Assembly: GCA_031277685.1 (NCBI GenBank)
Contig: JAITLV010000200.1
Location: forward strand, 1 to 55,122
DNA from: Sphingobacterium sp.
Lineage (GTDB): Bacteria > Bacteroidota > Bacteroidia > Sphingobacteriales > Sphingobacteriaceae
Length of the DNA stretch: 55,122 bases
Direction of reading: 5' to 3'
The translations under genes and the position numbers were made by a program. The notes beneath the pieces were generated by a model. It ran no database searches. It saw only the letters and a list, made by a program, of their open reading frames with translations, and had not been told where the DNA came from. Positions 1-8,515 of the stretch are shown in pieces. Numbering within the stretch: the first letter of the stretch is position 1; each line of letters begins with the position of its first letter.

Positions 1-2
1 AC

Positions 3-188
3 AATGATAAAATAGTTCAATTTGACTGGAACGATGATAATTTGTGGATGGCGGACATTCCCGATCCACAGAAACGGGGTTCCTTTCAGAAAGAATGTGA
101 TTATGATCAATGTGTTGAAATAATTAAATCTGCTATTGATAAACCGAATTGGCAGATCCCGGATGACTTTGGTTTTGTAAGCTGGTAA
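3..188 (+). CDS. 3' end of an unrecognised protein (truncated by window edge)
   Basis: An open frame enters from the left edge and stops with TAA at 186-188, giving about 61 C-terminal residues. They are acidic and rich in aromatic residues, with several W-D and D-P pairs and the end ...DDFGFVSW. No family is recognised. Small acidic proteins of this kind are common as immunity proteins of polymorphic toxins, but this is only an impression. It lies 62 bp before another AT-rich orphan ORF on the same strand, inside the element that ends near 1093. Confidence 0.5.
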   Translation, partial: NDKIVQFDWNDDNLWMADIPDPQKRGSFQKECDYDQCVEIIKSAIDKPNWQIPDDFGFVSW

Positions 189-250
189 TGGACTTTCGCC
201 TATGACTACGTTTCTTTTAAGCTTTATAGAGGAATGATAATGATTAGAAA

Positions 251-883
251 ATGAAAGAAATATTTGAATTATTAGGAGTAGATAAAAAAATCCAAGATAT
301 AAGTCTGGGCAATATTGAATTTTTCAGTATATACAGTGGTTGGGAATATTATGGTTCAGAGGAAGTGAATTTAAAAATGAATCATGCTCAACCGCCGCTT
401 TTTCTTCCTATAATTATAAATTATGATTCTACTCCAATTTCGTATGGTATTACTAAACATTGGTTTACTGACAGAGAATTGTCGTTTACCTACATGGAGT
501 TTTCTGATCGATTCTTAAATGCGGAAATTGCTAGAACACCGAAACAGTTTATTGATACTTTAGTCTTTGAATATTTTGTTGATGTTGTTGAAGATGGTGA
601 TATTGACGATCATGAAAAACTCACAGTATTGAATCAATCAGGATGTAACTATAATTTTGAAGACATAAAAAGAATTTCGAGATTAAATTCTATAGAGCAG
701 GCTCAATTGTTTGATTCATATAAAGAGAATAAACCGTTATGGCTGTACGATCAAAATAATATAAATGAATACACCGGTGACTTTCCAACAGCGGGAAATC
801 GTCCAAATCACAGAGCAATTTTTAGAGCGGAAATTACTCTATCTCCCTTCAAAAAGCAAAATATCTCATATTTTAACCAGTAG
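251..883 (+). CDS. Hypothetical protein, 210 aa
   Basis: A complete AT-rich ORF with an ATG start after an A-rich leader. The product is soluble-looking: no signal peptide, no membrane segment, acidic, and rich in Phe, Tyr and Asn (for example the WEYYGSEE stretch near residue 31 and WLYDQNN near 164). I do not recognise the family. Together with the truncated gene before it and the tRNA-Ser remnant after it, it looks like cargo at the end of an integrated element. An immunity protein or orphan antitoxin is possible, but nothing in the sequence proves it. Confidence 0.6.
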   Translation: MKEIFELLGVDKKIQDISLGNIEFFSIYSGWEYYGSEEVNLKMNHAQPPLFLPIIINYDSTPISYGITKHWFTDRELSFTYMEFSDRFLNAEIARTPKQFIDTLVFEYFVDVVEDGDIDDHEKLTVLNQSGCNYNFEDIKRISRLNSIEQAQLFDSYKENKPLWLYDQNNINEYTGDFPTAGNRPNHRAIFRAEITLSPFKKQNISYFNQ

Positions 884-1068
884 ATCAAGCTGTTATTATT
901 TCCATAACAATTTAATACCTATATTTGCATAACGAAACTAAAGTATATTTTAGTTGAGTTGTTAAGATTTTGTAGCGTAATCCATAAGATATTGGAGTTG
1001 TGGCAAATTCGTGGCACTTTTGAAAAGTAAATTTTAAATCACTTGATTTTCAAGCACTTAAACCATTA

Positions 1069-1093
1069 GGTTCGAATCCCTCACTCTCCGCCA
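1069..1093 (+). other. tRNA-Ser 3' end remnant (attachment-site-like)
   Basis: These 25 bases read as the T-arm and acceptor end of a bacterial tRNA-Ser, from GGTTCGAATCCC to CTCTCCGCCA, but no D-arm, anticodon arm or 5' acceptor strand lies before them. Just upstream (about 1042-1054) is a short palindrome, CTTGATTTTCAAG. Tyrosine recombinases commonly integrate into tRNA 3' ends and leave such a copy at one element end. I infer an att site; the integrase and the intact tRNA gene are not in the window. The rest of 884-1567 holds only this, the hairpins listed separately and no convincing gene. Confidence 0.6.
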
Positions 1094-1101
1094 GCAAAAA
1101 T

Positions 1102-1125
1102 AAAGCCCGACGATAGTCGGGTTTT
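1102..1125 (+). terminator. Rho-independent terminator after tRNA-Ser remnant
   Basis: A perfect 6-bp stem CCCGAC/GTCGGG with a GATA loop is flanked by AAAG and TTTT. It sits 8 bases after the CCA end of the tRNA remnant, where a tRNA transcript terminator would be expected. Confidence 0.7.
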
Positions 1126-1241
1126 GTCGTTTATAGACTTTTGCAAACAATGTTTGATCAAAAGTATTAAACGACGAAAAAATGAACGAAGTGAGTGGCT
1201 TTATTTTATGGTGAAGTCTCCCCTTTTGGGATCATCTTATT

Positions 1242-1281
1242 ATCCCTCACTCTCCATAAGAAGCCTTTCAGAAATGAAAGG
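1242..1281 (+). repeat. Degenerate second copy of tRNA-end and terminator hairpin
   Basis: ATCCCTCACTCTCC at 1242-1255 repeats the acceptor end of the remnant at 1079-1090. It is followed by a hairpin CCTTTC-AGAAAT-GAAAGG at 1264-1281, and the same CAGAAATGAAAGG string returns at 1403-1415 inside a proper terminator. This suggests that the target tRNA's downstream region was duplicated or scrambled by successive integration and excision events. Confidence 0.5.
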
Positions 1282-1391
1282 TTCTTTGTATTCTATCCGG
1301 ATTCGTACCTGAAGGGCTGGCCGGGGTTCGAACTTTATCATCGCAGCTTAACACGGGATATGAAAAGCGATAAATCCCCCTCTATCCACAG

Positions 1392-1422
1392 AAAAAGCCC
1401 TTCAGAAATGAAAGGCTTTTTT
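1392..1422. terminator. Bidirectional terminator between element end and signalling operon
   Basis: AAAAAGCC at 1392-1399 pairs with GGCTTTTT at 1414-1421 around an imperfect inner stem. T-runs exist on both strands, so it can end plus-strand transcripts from the tRNA side and minus-strand transcripts from the receiver gene whose stop is at 1568. Confidence 0.75.
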
Positions 1423-1567
1423 ATTTTATTCAATTAGGGTTCAGCAGGAATGAAGCGTTATTGATAGAACAGAGAACAACAATCCTTGAAATTAACGCGA
1501 CAAAATAGCACAGCGAAGGCCCACAATCAGTTGTAGACTACACTTTCTTTTCTACCATAGCATCAAA

Positions 1568-1936
1568 TTACTGTTCGATATATTTCTTAACAATATCTTC
1601 CAGGTCGTCCAAGTCAAAAGGTTTAGAGAGGAAATCGTCCGCACCGGCACGATCTGCCAATGATTCGATATCATTATTGGCAGATACATAAATCACTGGA
1701 ATATGTCTGAACCTATCATCAGCCTTCAGTAGACGGGTCGCCTCCACCCCCCCAATATTTGGAATCCAATTGTCCATCAGGATAAGATTAGGCGCTGTAG
1801 ATTCTACCTTTTGGATAATATCATGTGAGGTCTCTGACACCTCAACATGGTAACCTAAATCTGTCAGCACCACTGTTATGACCTCCAAAATAATCGTATC
1901 ATCCTCAAATATCAGTACAGTTTTTCTTTTACTCAT
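1568..1936 (-). CDS. Single-domain response regulator (CheY-like)
   Basis: A 122-aa stand-alone receiver domain with no output domain. Visible hallmarks are the acidic pair D12-D13 after a hydrophobic beta strand, the phospho-acceptor D55 in LILMDNW, the switch residue S85 in VIYVSAN and the conserved K105 in SKPFD. The usual M-P after the acceptor is W-I-P here. It is the last gene of the minus-strand signalling cluster, 72 bp after cheR, and probably acts as a phosphate sink or as a partner of one of the two upstream kinases. Cytoplasmic. Confidence 0.9.
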   Translation of the reverse strand: MSKRKTVLIFEDDTIILEVITVVLTDLGYHVEVSETSHDIIQKVESTAPNLILMDNWIPNIGGVEATRLLKADDRFRHIPVIYVSANNDIESLADRAGADDFLSKPFDLDDLEDIVKKYIEQ

Positions 1937-2008
1937 ATAGTTTAATTTATGTCTTTTTATATGGATCTATGACAGCCTTAATACAGACCGTTTTTATATA
2001 AAACCATA

Positions 2009-2839
2009 TTACAAAGGGTAAAGTTTTTTCCAAATTTTCTGATCACCGATTGCGGTGAAGTTTTCTTGGATACTTGAGAAACGTATGGTTTCTTTACTGC
2101 CTAACGCCAAATATCCCAAATTCTCAAGACTTGCATCAAATAGCTTAAACACACGATCCTGCAAATCTTTATTAAAATAAATCAGTACATTCCGACACAT
2201 TATTAGTTGAAAACTATTAAATGATGTATCAGACACCAAATTATGGGTTGATAGGATCATCTTTTGTTTCAACTCAGGATTGAATTTCGCCCATTCATAA
2301 TTTGCCGTATAATAATTGGAAAAGTCTTGCTTCCCACCTGATTCAATATAATTTTCTGAGAATGACTTGATCTGATTTAATGGATACACACCATTACGTG
2401 CTATCTCAAGCACCCTTGGGTTAATATCTGTTGCATAGATCAACGATTTATGATGCAGATTTGCCTCTTTAAGTAAAATTGCCAAAGAGTAGGCCTCCTC
2501 ACCACTGGAACAGCCTGCAATCCAAATACGAATCAGCGGATAGGTTCCTAACTGAGGTAGGATTTCTTCGCGCAACTGTCGGAAAAACAGGGGATCTCTA
2601 AACATTTCTGTCAGGTTCACTGTAATCTCCTCAACAAAATGCTGGAGAAATTGAGGATCGTCTTTCAACGCAAATCGGAGCTCTGCAAAACTCGAAAACC
2701 GATCGTTTGTCATAATTCGATTGATCCTTCTTTTCATCGAAGCCCGACTATATTGGATGAAATCGTAGCCATAACGTTGATAGATATCTTCCAATAAAAT
2801 ATCTATCTCCTCATCTTTTATTATATTATGACCTAACAT
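2009..2839 (-). CDS. cheR: CheR-family protein-glutamate O-methyltransferase
   Basis: A 276-aa SAM-dependent methyltransferase of the CheR family, which methylates glutamates on chemoreceptor-like proteins. The N-terminal helical CheR_N part (about 10-80) is followed by NLTEMFRDP and the SAM-binding loop AGCSSGEEAYS (about 108-118), then MCRNVLIYF, a typical CheR C-terminal motif. Length is normal. Its ATG lies one base after the stop of the lone receiver gene, so it is probably translationally coupled. No CheB esterase and no MCP are in the cluster, so its substrate here is unclear; comparable CheR genes beside hybrid kinases occur in many Bacteroidota without flagella. Confidence 0.93.
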   Translation of the reverse strand: MLGHNIIKDEEIDILLEDIYQRYGYDFIQYSRASMKRRINRIMTNDRFSSFAELRFALKDDPQFLQHFVEEITVNLTEMFRDPLFFRQLREEILPQLGTYPLIRIWIAGCSSGEEAYSLAILLKEANLHHKSLIYATDINPRVLEIARNGVYPLNQIKSFSENYIESGGKQDFSNYYTANYEWAKFNPELKQKMILSTHNLVSDTSFNSFQLIMCRNVLIYFNKDLQDRVFKLFDASLENLGYLALGSKETIRFSSIQENFTAIGDQKIWKKLYPL

Positions 2840-2840
2840 T

Positions 2841-3212
2841 TTATATTAACCGTTCAATTTCAACCAACAGTAGATCTATGTCAATTGGCTTTGACACATA
2901 AGCCTGGGCACCCGCAGCCAAGCATTTCTCACGGTCCCCGCTCATTGCCTGTGCCGTGACCGCTATAATAGGAACATCTTTAATAACGGTCGAGCTTTGA
3001 ATCAGGCGAATAGCTTCGTACCCATCTATTTCAGGCATCATCATATCCATCAAAACCAAAGAAATGCTATTCTGATCTTCTAAGAGTCGAATTGCATCCG
3101 TTGCCAACACACAGCTAACCACCTGATATCCTTTCGCTTTTAATGTTAAACTTAGCGCAAAAATATTTCGGTTGTCATCGTCTACAATCAATATTACTTT
3201 ATTTTGATTCAT
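2841..3212 (-). CDS. Response regulator receiver protein
   Basis: A 123-aa single receiver domain. I place the start at the ATG at 3210-3212; the frame can be opened at a TTG (3224) abutting the kinase stop, but the ATG leaves a normal N-terminus (MNQNKVILIVDDD). The acidic triad, LVLMDMMMPEIDGYEAIR with the phospho-acceptor Asp, AVTAQAM and SKPIDID are all present. It is strikingly similar to the third receiver of the adjacent hybrid kinase, including the GDREKC and AG(A) stretches, which points to tandem duplication of a receiver domain into a free protein. Confidence 0.9.
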   Translation of the reverse strand: MNQNKVILIVDDDNRNIFALSLTLKAKGYQVVSCVLATDAIRLLEDQNSISLVLMDMMMPEIDGYEAIRLIQSSTVIKDVPIIAVTAQAMSGDREKCLAAGAQAYVSKPIDIDLLLVEIERLI

Positions 3213-3224
3213 TAACCGTCTCAA

Positions 3225-6200
3225 TTAATTTTCATACAACCATACACGTAACAAAGACAAAAGCTGATCTATATCCACAGGTTTTGATATATAGTCCGAA
3301 GCACCTGCCTGTATGCATTTTTCCCGATCACCGATCATAGACTTTGCTGTAACCGCAATAATAGGTAAGCTTGCAAATTGGGCGGTCTGCCTAATGTTCT
3401 TGATCGTTTCATACCCATCCATTTCAGGCATCATCATATCCATTAGTACAATATCGATTGGCTCTCCCGAAGCCAATACTTCCAGTGCCTCCTTACCATC
3501 CATGGCTGCAATCACCTGTACCTGAAATTTCTCAAGAGCCTTCGTCATTGAAAATATATTCCGGACATCATCATCGGCCACCAATACCTTTTTCCCCTTC
3601 AGTACATCAGTCAATGCGCCAAGTCCATTGGTTTTCCGCCTTGTATCATCCGAACTATTGATTTCGATCAGATGCAGAAATAGACCTACTTCATCCAATA
3701 TACGTTGATACGAATGTGCTGTCTTAACCACCACGGAATCGGCATATTTCTTAATTTTTAGCTCCTCCGATTTCGACAGGTTTTTACCAGTAAATATTAT
3801 GATCGGTAGATTTTCAAGTCCTTCATGCTTTTTGATAGCCTCCAATGTCTTGTATCCCATTTCATCAGGAACCCCCATATCCAAAATCACGCAATCTACC
3901 TCTGCTGTCCCTAGCGCTTGGATACTATCTTCAACATTATCTTTTACTTCAAGTGAAATATTAAAACTACTTAGAAAATAAGCCAATGCACTTGCATGCT
4001 TTGGATTTTCCTCCACAATAAGAACCTTTTTTGGCGATCTACTCAAGGCAGATTCAATTTTCTGAAACACGGAGGTCATCTGCTCAAGAGCAACAGGTTT
4101 ATTGATAAAATCTATCGCTCCTTTTAACAAACTTTCTTTTTTGACTTCGAGGGATGACATGATATGTACCGGAATATGCCTTGTCTCTTTATCTCCCTTT
4201 AATTCATCCATCACAGCCCACCCGTCCATGATAGGCAATTGGATATCCAATAATACAGCCTGTGGACGATATTTCTTTGCAGCAGGTAAAGCATGATCCC
4301 CACGTACCACAACAACACCTTTGTAATGCTGACTATGTGTATATTTCAATAATGCTTTCGCAAAATTGATATCATCTTCTACAATTAGAATGACCTTGTC
4401 TCCCGCAATAATGTTATCCCGATCATCGGGCAACTCCTCAGGTATACGTATGGTAGCGGGATTATAGGCATCGTCAGAGACAAGCTCACGTACCTCTTCA
4501 ATTTCCGAGTGGATCTCCTCTACAAGCTGTTGCTCTTTTGTCCGAATTTCTCCAATTTCCACTTGGTGGTTTGGAATAATAAATAGAAATGTACTTCCTT
4601 TCCCTTCTTCGCTTTCTAGTCTGATTTCCCCGCCAAGCAAACGGGCAATCTCCCTGCTGATGGATAAGCCCAGACCTGTACCACCAAATTTTCTCCGCGT
4701 TGATCCATCCGCTTGCTGGAAAGCCTCAAAAATTATCTTCTGTTTCTCCAAAGGTATTCCTATACCCGAATCTTTAACGGCAAAAACAAGTTTATCTTTC
4801 GCTTCACTATCCTCATAGATATCCAATCTAACCTCGCCCACAGTTGTAAATTTAATGGCATTGGAGATCAGGTTACGCAACACTTGATCTATTCTAAGCC
4901 GATCTCCCTGGAAACGTTGGTTGACACTAGGGGCAATATTAACTGTAAAGTCTAGCCCCTTTTCATTGACAATAGGTAAGAACAAGTTGTTCAAATCTGC
5001 TGCAATATCATTTAAATTTAACCGAGCATATTCCAAGGTCATTTTACCTGATTCGATCTTCGAGAGATCCAGAATCTCATCTATTAAGGTCAACAAACTT
5101 GTTCCAGAACTCTGGATCACTTTTGCGGACTCAATTTGGTCTATATTCAGATTCTGTTCATTATTTTCAGACAACAAACGGGAAAGAAGCAAAATAGAAT
5201 TTAGTGGCGTCCGCAATTCATGAGACATATTTGCTAAAAATTCGGACTTATATTTTGTGCTCAGTGCAAGTTCTTCCGCTTTCTCTTGGATTTCCAAATT
5301 TCGCTCAGCAATCAAGATGTTTTTATCTTCCAACAATTTCGAGCGTTCTTCTAATTCTTGGTTTGATTGCATCAGCTCCTCGTGCTGTACTTTCAGTTCC
5401 TCTTCAGATGACTGCAGACGTAAAGTCTGCGCTTCCAGCTCGGTATTCAGATTTTCAAGTTCAGCATGCTGTGACAACAGTTCTTCAGATTGAACCTGCG
5501 TCTCTTCCAAAAGGGTTTGAATCTTAGCCCGTCCTTTTGCTGAAGAAATGGCGGCACCAAGCTGTCTGGCACATTCGTTCAGGAATGTCACTTCAATTTC
5601 TGAAAACGGCTGGCGGTGCCCAATCTCTAAAACACCCAAAACTTGATCTTCAAACAATATAGGTACAAAAATAAGATTCGAAACATTGATCTTACCGCTG
5701 GCAAAACTGACCACATACTCTTCTGAGTTTATATTATCTATGATTTTTGTTTTGCGATCAACAAATACCTGCCCCACATAGCCTTCATTTGGCAAGAAAT
5801 ATAACTGTGCTTTCGCGTCCAAGCCATATGATCCCGATCGTTCAAGCTTTTCATCATTATTCATATAAATAGCACCAGTGATGGCGCCAATATAATTTAC
5901 TAATCCCTTGACCGAATCCGTTGTCAGTAAGCGCTCAGTTTTATTGCCTACCAAACCGGTATAGAGATCCGCGTACCCCATATGTAACCAATCGTTATCC
6001 TTGAGCTGGTCGAATGATTTTTTTAATGCTTTAGACATCCGATTTACGGACTTTGCTATCGCACCCAGATCATCCTCCTGAATATCTTCCGCTTTGACAT
6101 TATAATCTCCCGCAGCGATACGATTGGTTATGTTTTGTACCAGATTTAATCTACGTGCAATTCCTTCTTCTTTCTCACGGAGTGATTTCTCCAGCTCCAT

Positions 6201-6824
6201 CCGTTTAAGGAAATCTGCCCTTAGCCTAAAATAAAAATATGCTGTAATAATCAAGGACAACAACGCACTAATTACGATAAATAAGGTTGTTACGAAAGAG
6301 GAGTTATCCAGGTTAGCCGATTTCCGGTCAATATCTTCATCTTCATAATGAATAATCTCCTTAATAATATTACGACATTTATCCATCGCCAGCTTGCTCT
6401 CTTCCAAATGCTCCAAACTGACCTCTCCACCTTTTCTCTTGATAGTTACAGATTCTTTCAATACAGACAATCGCAATTGTGAGGCTGTAAATAAGCTATC
6501 GACGCGAATCTTCTGGTCGGGATCTGCCGCTGTTAGCGCTTTTATCTCATTTAATTCGCTGGGCAAACTCGCTAACGCCATATTAAATGGCTCTAAATAG
6601 TCCTCTTTGCCGGTGAGTAAATATCCCCTATTCCCCGTCTCAGCGCCTTGCAAAGAATTAAGGATAATATTGGATAAACTGATTATCTTCCGGGTACTGG
6701 TTAACTCCTGCCGATGTTTATTTTGGTCTTTGATCCCTAAATAAGAGGCAGTGGAACTTACCAATAGCACAAAAAAGGATAGACCAATTCCTACGGATAA
6801 GTTATTAAGTGTTTTATTTGGCAT
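3225..6824 (-). CDS. CHASE3-HAMP-GAF hybrid histidine kinase with three receivers
   Basis: A 1199-aa inner-membrane sensor kinase. In order: TM1 (about 11-29), a CHASE3-like periplasmic helical domain (about 36-172, with ETGNRGYLLTG), TM2 (about 178-200), HAMP (about 205-270), GAF (about 295-430), a long coiled coil (about 435-525), HisKA with phospho-His H535 in MSHELRTPLNS, an HATPase domain with DSGIGIP and GGTGLGLSIS, then three receiver domains (about 840-960, 965-1080 and 1085-1199). It overlaps the upstream receiver-kinase gene by 11 bp. The chain of receivers suggests a phosphorelay or multi-input output. The signal sensed cannot be read from the sequence. Confidence 0.92.
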   Translation of the reverse strand: MPNKTLNNLSVGIGLSFFVLLVSSTASYLGIKDQNKHRQELTSTRKIISLSNIILNSLQGAETGNRGYLLTGKEDYLEPFNMALASLPSELNEIKALTAADPDQKIRVDSLFTASQLRLSVLKESVTIKRKGGEVSLEHLEESKLAMDKCRNIIKEIIHYEDEDIDRKSANLDNSSFVTTLFIVISALLSLIITAYFYFRLRADFLKRMELEKSLREKEEGIARRLNLVQNITNRIAAGDYNVKAEDIQEDDLGAIAKSVNRMSKALKKSFDQLKDNDWLHMGYADLYTGLVGNKTERLLTTDSVKGLVNYIGAITGAIYMNNDEKLERSGSYGLDAKAQLYFLPNEGYVGQVFVDRKTKIIDNINSEEYVVSFASGKINVSNLIFVPILFEDQVLGVLEIGHRQPFSEIEVTFLNECARQLGAAISSAKGRAKIQTLLEETQVQSEELLSQHAELENLNTELEAQTLRLQSSEEELKVQHEELMQSNQELEERSKLLEDKNILIAERNLEIQEKAEELALSTKYKSEFLANMSHELRTPLNSILLLSRLLSENNEQNLNIDQIESAKVIQSSGTSLLTLIDEILDLSKIESGKMTLEYARLNLNDIAADLNNLFLPIVNEKGLDFTVNIAPSVNQRFQGDRLRIDQVLRNLISNAIKFTTVGEVRLDIYEDSEAKDKLVFAVKDSGIGIPLEKQKIIFEAFQQADGSTRRKFGGTGLGLSISREIARLLGGEIRLESEEGKGSTFLFIIPNHQVEIGEIRTKEQQLVEEIHSEIEEVRELVSDDAYNPATIRIPEELPDDRDNIIAGDKVILIVEDDINFAKALLKYTHSQHYKGVVVVRGDHALPAAKKYRPQAVLLDIQLPIMDGWAVMDELKGDKETRHIPVHIMSSLEVKKESLLKGAIDFINKPVALEQMTSVFQKIESALSRSPKKVLIVEENPKHASALAYFLSSFNISLEVKDNVEDSIQALGTAEVDCVILDMGVPDEMGYKTLEAIKKHEGLENLPIIIFTGKNLSKSEELKIKKYADSVVVKTAHSYQRILDEVGLFLHLIEINSSDDTRRKTNGLGALTDVLKGKKVLVADDDVRNIFSMTKALEKFQVQVIAAMDGKEALEVLASGEPIDIVLMDMMMPEMDGYETIKNIRQTAQFASLPIIAVTAKSMIGDREKCIQAGASDYISKPVDIDQLLSLLRVWLYEN

Positions 6825-8298
6825 CTGTAGGCAGATTTAACGGTAACGTAAAATAAAATGTAGTTCCTTTACCCACCGAGCTTTCGACAGCAATCGTACC
6901 TTGATGGCTACGGATAATTTCCGAACAGATATAGAGGCCTATTCCAAGTCCTTGAAAATCAAATGAAGTCTCCTCTACCCGGTAAAATTTATCGAAAACT
7001 TCGGCTTGTTTGCTTTCGGGAATACCGATTCCAAAGTCTATCACGCTCACTTTGACACAGTCCATTAGGATTGTACAGTCGACAATCACTTTTTCTGTTC
7101 CAGCAGCATATTTATATGCATTGGTCAAAAAATTGACAAGGACTTGCTCCAGGCGTATCTCATCTCCATAGACCATTAAGTCCGAAATATCACCTTGTCT
7201 GTGCAGTTCCATATTGCTCTGATCATGCGTCTGAACAATAGAATCAATAGCATTCTGCACCATTCGTTCGAGTGAAAAAACTTTCTTATTGATCCCCAAT
7301 TTACCGTTATCAATTTTCGATAAATCGAGTAAATCCGTGATCAGGCTATTGAGCTTTTCTACCTGATCCTGCACCCTACCGACATACTTTGCTTCTGCAG
7401 ACATATTGTCCAATTTCAACTTTCGGTCGAGCAATTGCATATAAGCCTTTATACTTGTCAAAGGAGTCTTGAGTTCATGGCTAGCAATACTCAAAAATTC
7501 ATCTTTTTCCTGCTCTGCTTTCTTTTGTGTCTCAATATCTGTAAAGGTACCTACCCAATTATTCTCCCCATTCTCTAAAATCGGCCATACGCGCAACAGT
7601 TGGTAAGAATAACCGGCCTCATTCCGTTTTTTGACCCGTACCTCCATTTCCAAGGGCTTGCCCGATTCTAGGCTCTCTTGCAATGCAACTCCAATAGATC
7701 TATCATCGGGATGTGTCTGCGGAAAGGTGTGGGCATTGTCTGAAAATTGAAACCACCGGCCATTGACAAAACTAATGTTCCCCTGATAATCACAGGTGAA
7801 AGCGATTTGTGGCAATGATTCGAGCAGCGTATGTAGATAATCTACTTTTGATTTTAATTCTTTTTGCGCCTGTTTCCTCCGTTCCACCTCCATTTCCAAT
7901 GTCTGTTGGATATCTTTTAGTGCCTGTGTCTGCTCATGTAACCGATAAAATGTTTTCACCTTTAACATCAGGATATCCGGATCGACCGGTTTAGTTACAT
8001 AATCTAAACCTCCAGAATCATATCCTCTTGTGATAAAACGCTTATCTGTATTGACTGCCGACAAAAATATAATCGGCGTCTCTTTCGTCTTACTGAACCC
8101 GGCGATATTCTCTGCAACCTCAAAACCATCCATATCAGGCATCTGCACATCCAAAATAATGAGCGCGTAATGGTATTTTAAAATCTTTTTTAAAGCTTCT
8201 TCCCCTGATTGGGCGGTATCAACTTTAAAATTTTTGGATTCCAATAATTTTTGTAATGAGTAAATATTATCTGGGTTGTCATCGACAATTAAAATCAT
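6814..8298 (-). CDS. Receiver-PAS histidine kinase
   Basis: A 494-aa soluble hybrid kinase with an N-terminal receiver (1-120; D6-D7, acceptor D50 in IILDVQMPDMDG, K103), a short helical linker (about 122-155), a PAS domain (about 155-260), HisKA with H274 in ASHELKTPLTS, and an HATPase with an N-box near VNFLTNAYKYA, DFGIGIP and GLGIGLYI. It has no transmembrane segment. It is the first gene of the operon and overlaps the next one by 11 bp. The receiver-first layout suggests it is controlled by phosphorylation from another kinase, plausibly the large hybrid kinase that follows. Confidence 0.92.
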   Translation of the reverse strand: MILIVDDNPDNIYSLQKLLESKNFKVDTAQSGEEALKKILKYHYALIILDVQMPDMDGFEVAENIAGFSKTKETPIIFLSAVNTDKRFITRGYDSGGLDYVTKPVDPDILMLKVKTFYRLHEQTQALKDIQQTLEMEVERRKQAQKELKSKVDYLHTLLESLPQIAFTCDYQGNISFVNGRWFQFSDNAHTFPQTHPDDRSIGVALQESLESGKPLEMEVRVKKRNEAGYSYQLLRVWPILENGENNWVGTFTDIETQKKAEQEKDEFLSIASHELKTPLTSIKAYMQLLDRKLKLDNMSAEAKYVGRVQDQVEKLNSLITDLLDLSKIDNGKLGINKKVFSLERMVQNAIDSIVQTHDQSNMELHRQGDISDLMVYGDEIRLEQVLVNFLTNAYKYAAGTEKVIVDCTILMDCVKVSVIDFGIGIPESKQAEVFDKFYRVEETSFDFQGLGIGLYICSEIIRSHQGTIAVESSVGKGTTFYFTLPLNLPTDAK

Positions 8299-8327
8299 AG
8301 AGAGCTTAAACTAAGAATCAAAGTAAA

Positions 8328-8335
8328 CAAATGTA
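8328..8335 (-). promoter_or_regulatory. Candidate Bacteroidota -7 box for the signalling operon
   Basis: On the minus strand this reads TACATTTG, matching the TAnnTTTG -7 consensus of Bacteroidota promoters, 30-37 bases upstream of the ATG at 8298. No clear TTTG -33 element is visible at the expected distance, so the call is tentative. The rest of 8299-8515 (divergent from the exonuclease gene) shows nothing else I can support. Confidence 0.35.
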
Positions 8336-8515
8336 AAAAAATTAACCGAATCCACCTTATCATCACTTCAGGTAAATAATTTCATTATAGTTGCAATTTA
8401 AACACTCCAATCGACTTTTACATCAAAATAAACAAAACTTTAACTTATTATCACCTGTTTGAATACATAACAAGCTACAGACAACAACAATGTTATCAGA
8501 ACACAACGACTCCAT

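Noticed and set aside
1124..1437. Two short plus-strand ORFs (62 and 80 aa) after the tRNA remnant
   Set aside because: They overlap in different frames, run through the repeated hairpins and tRNA-end copy, and have no protein-like composition.
3143..6600. Many short plus-strand ORFs opposite the hybrid kinase
   Set aside because: Antisense shadows of a well-supported 1199-aa kinase; none has its own motifs or leader.
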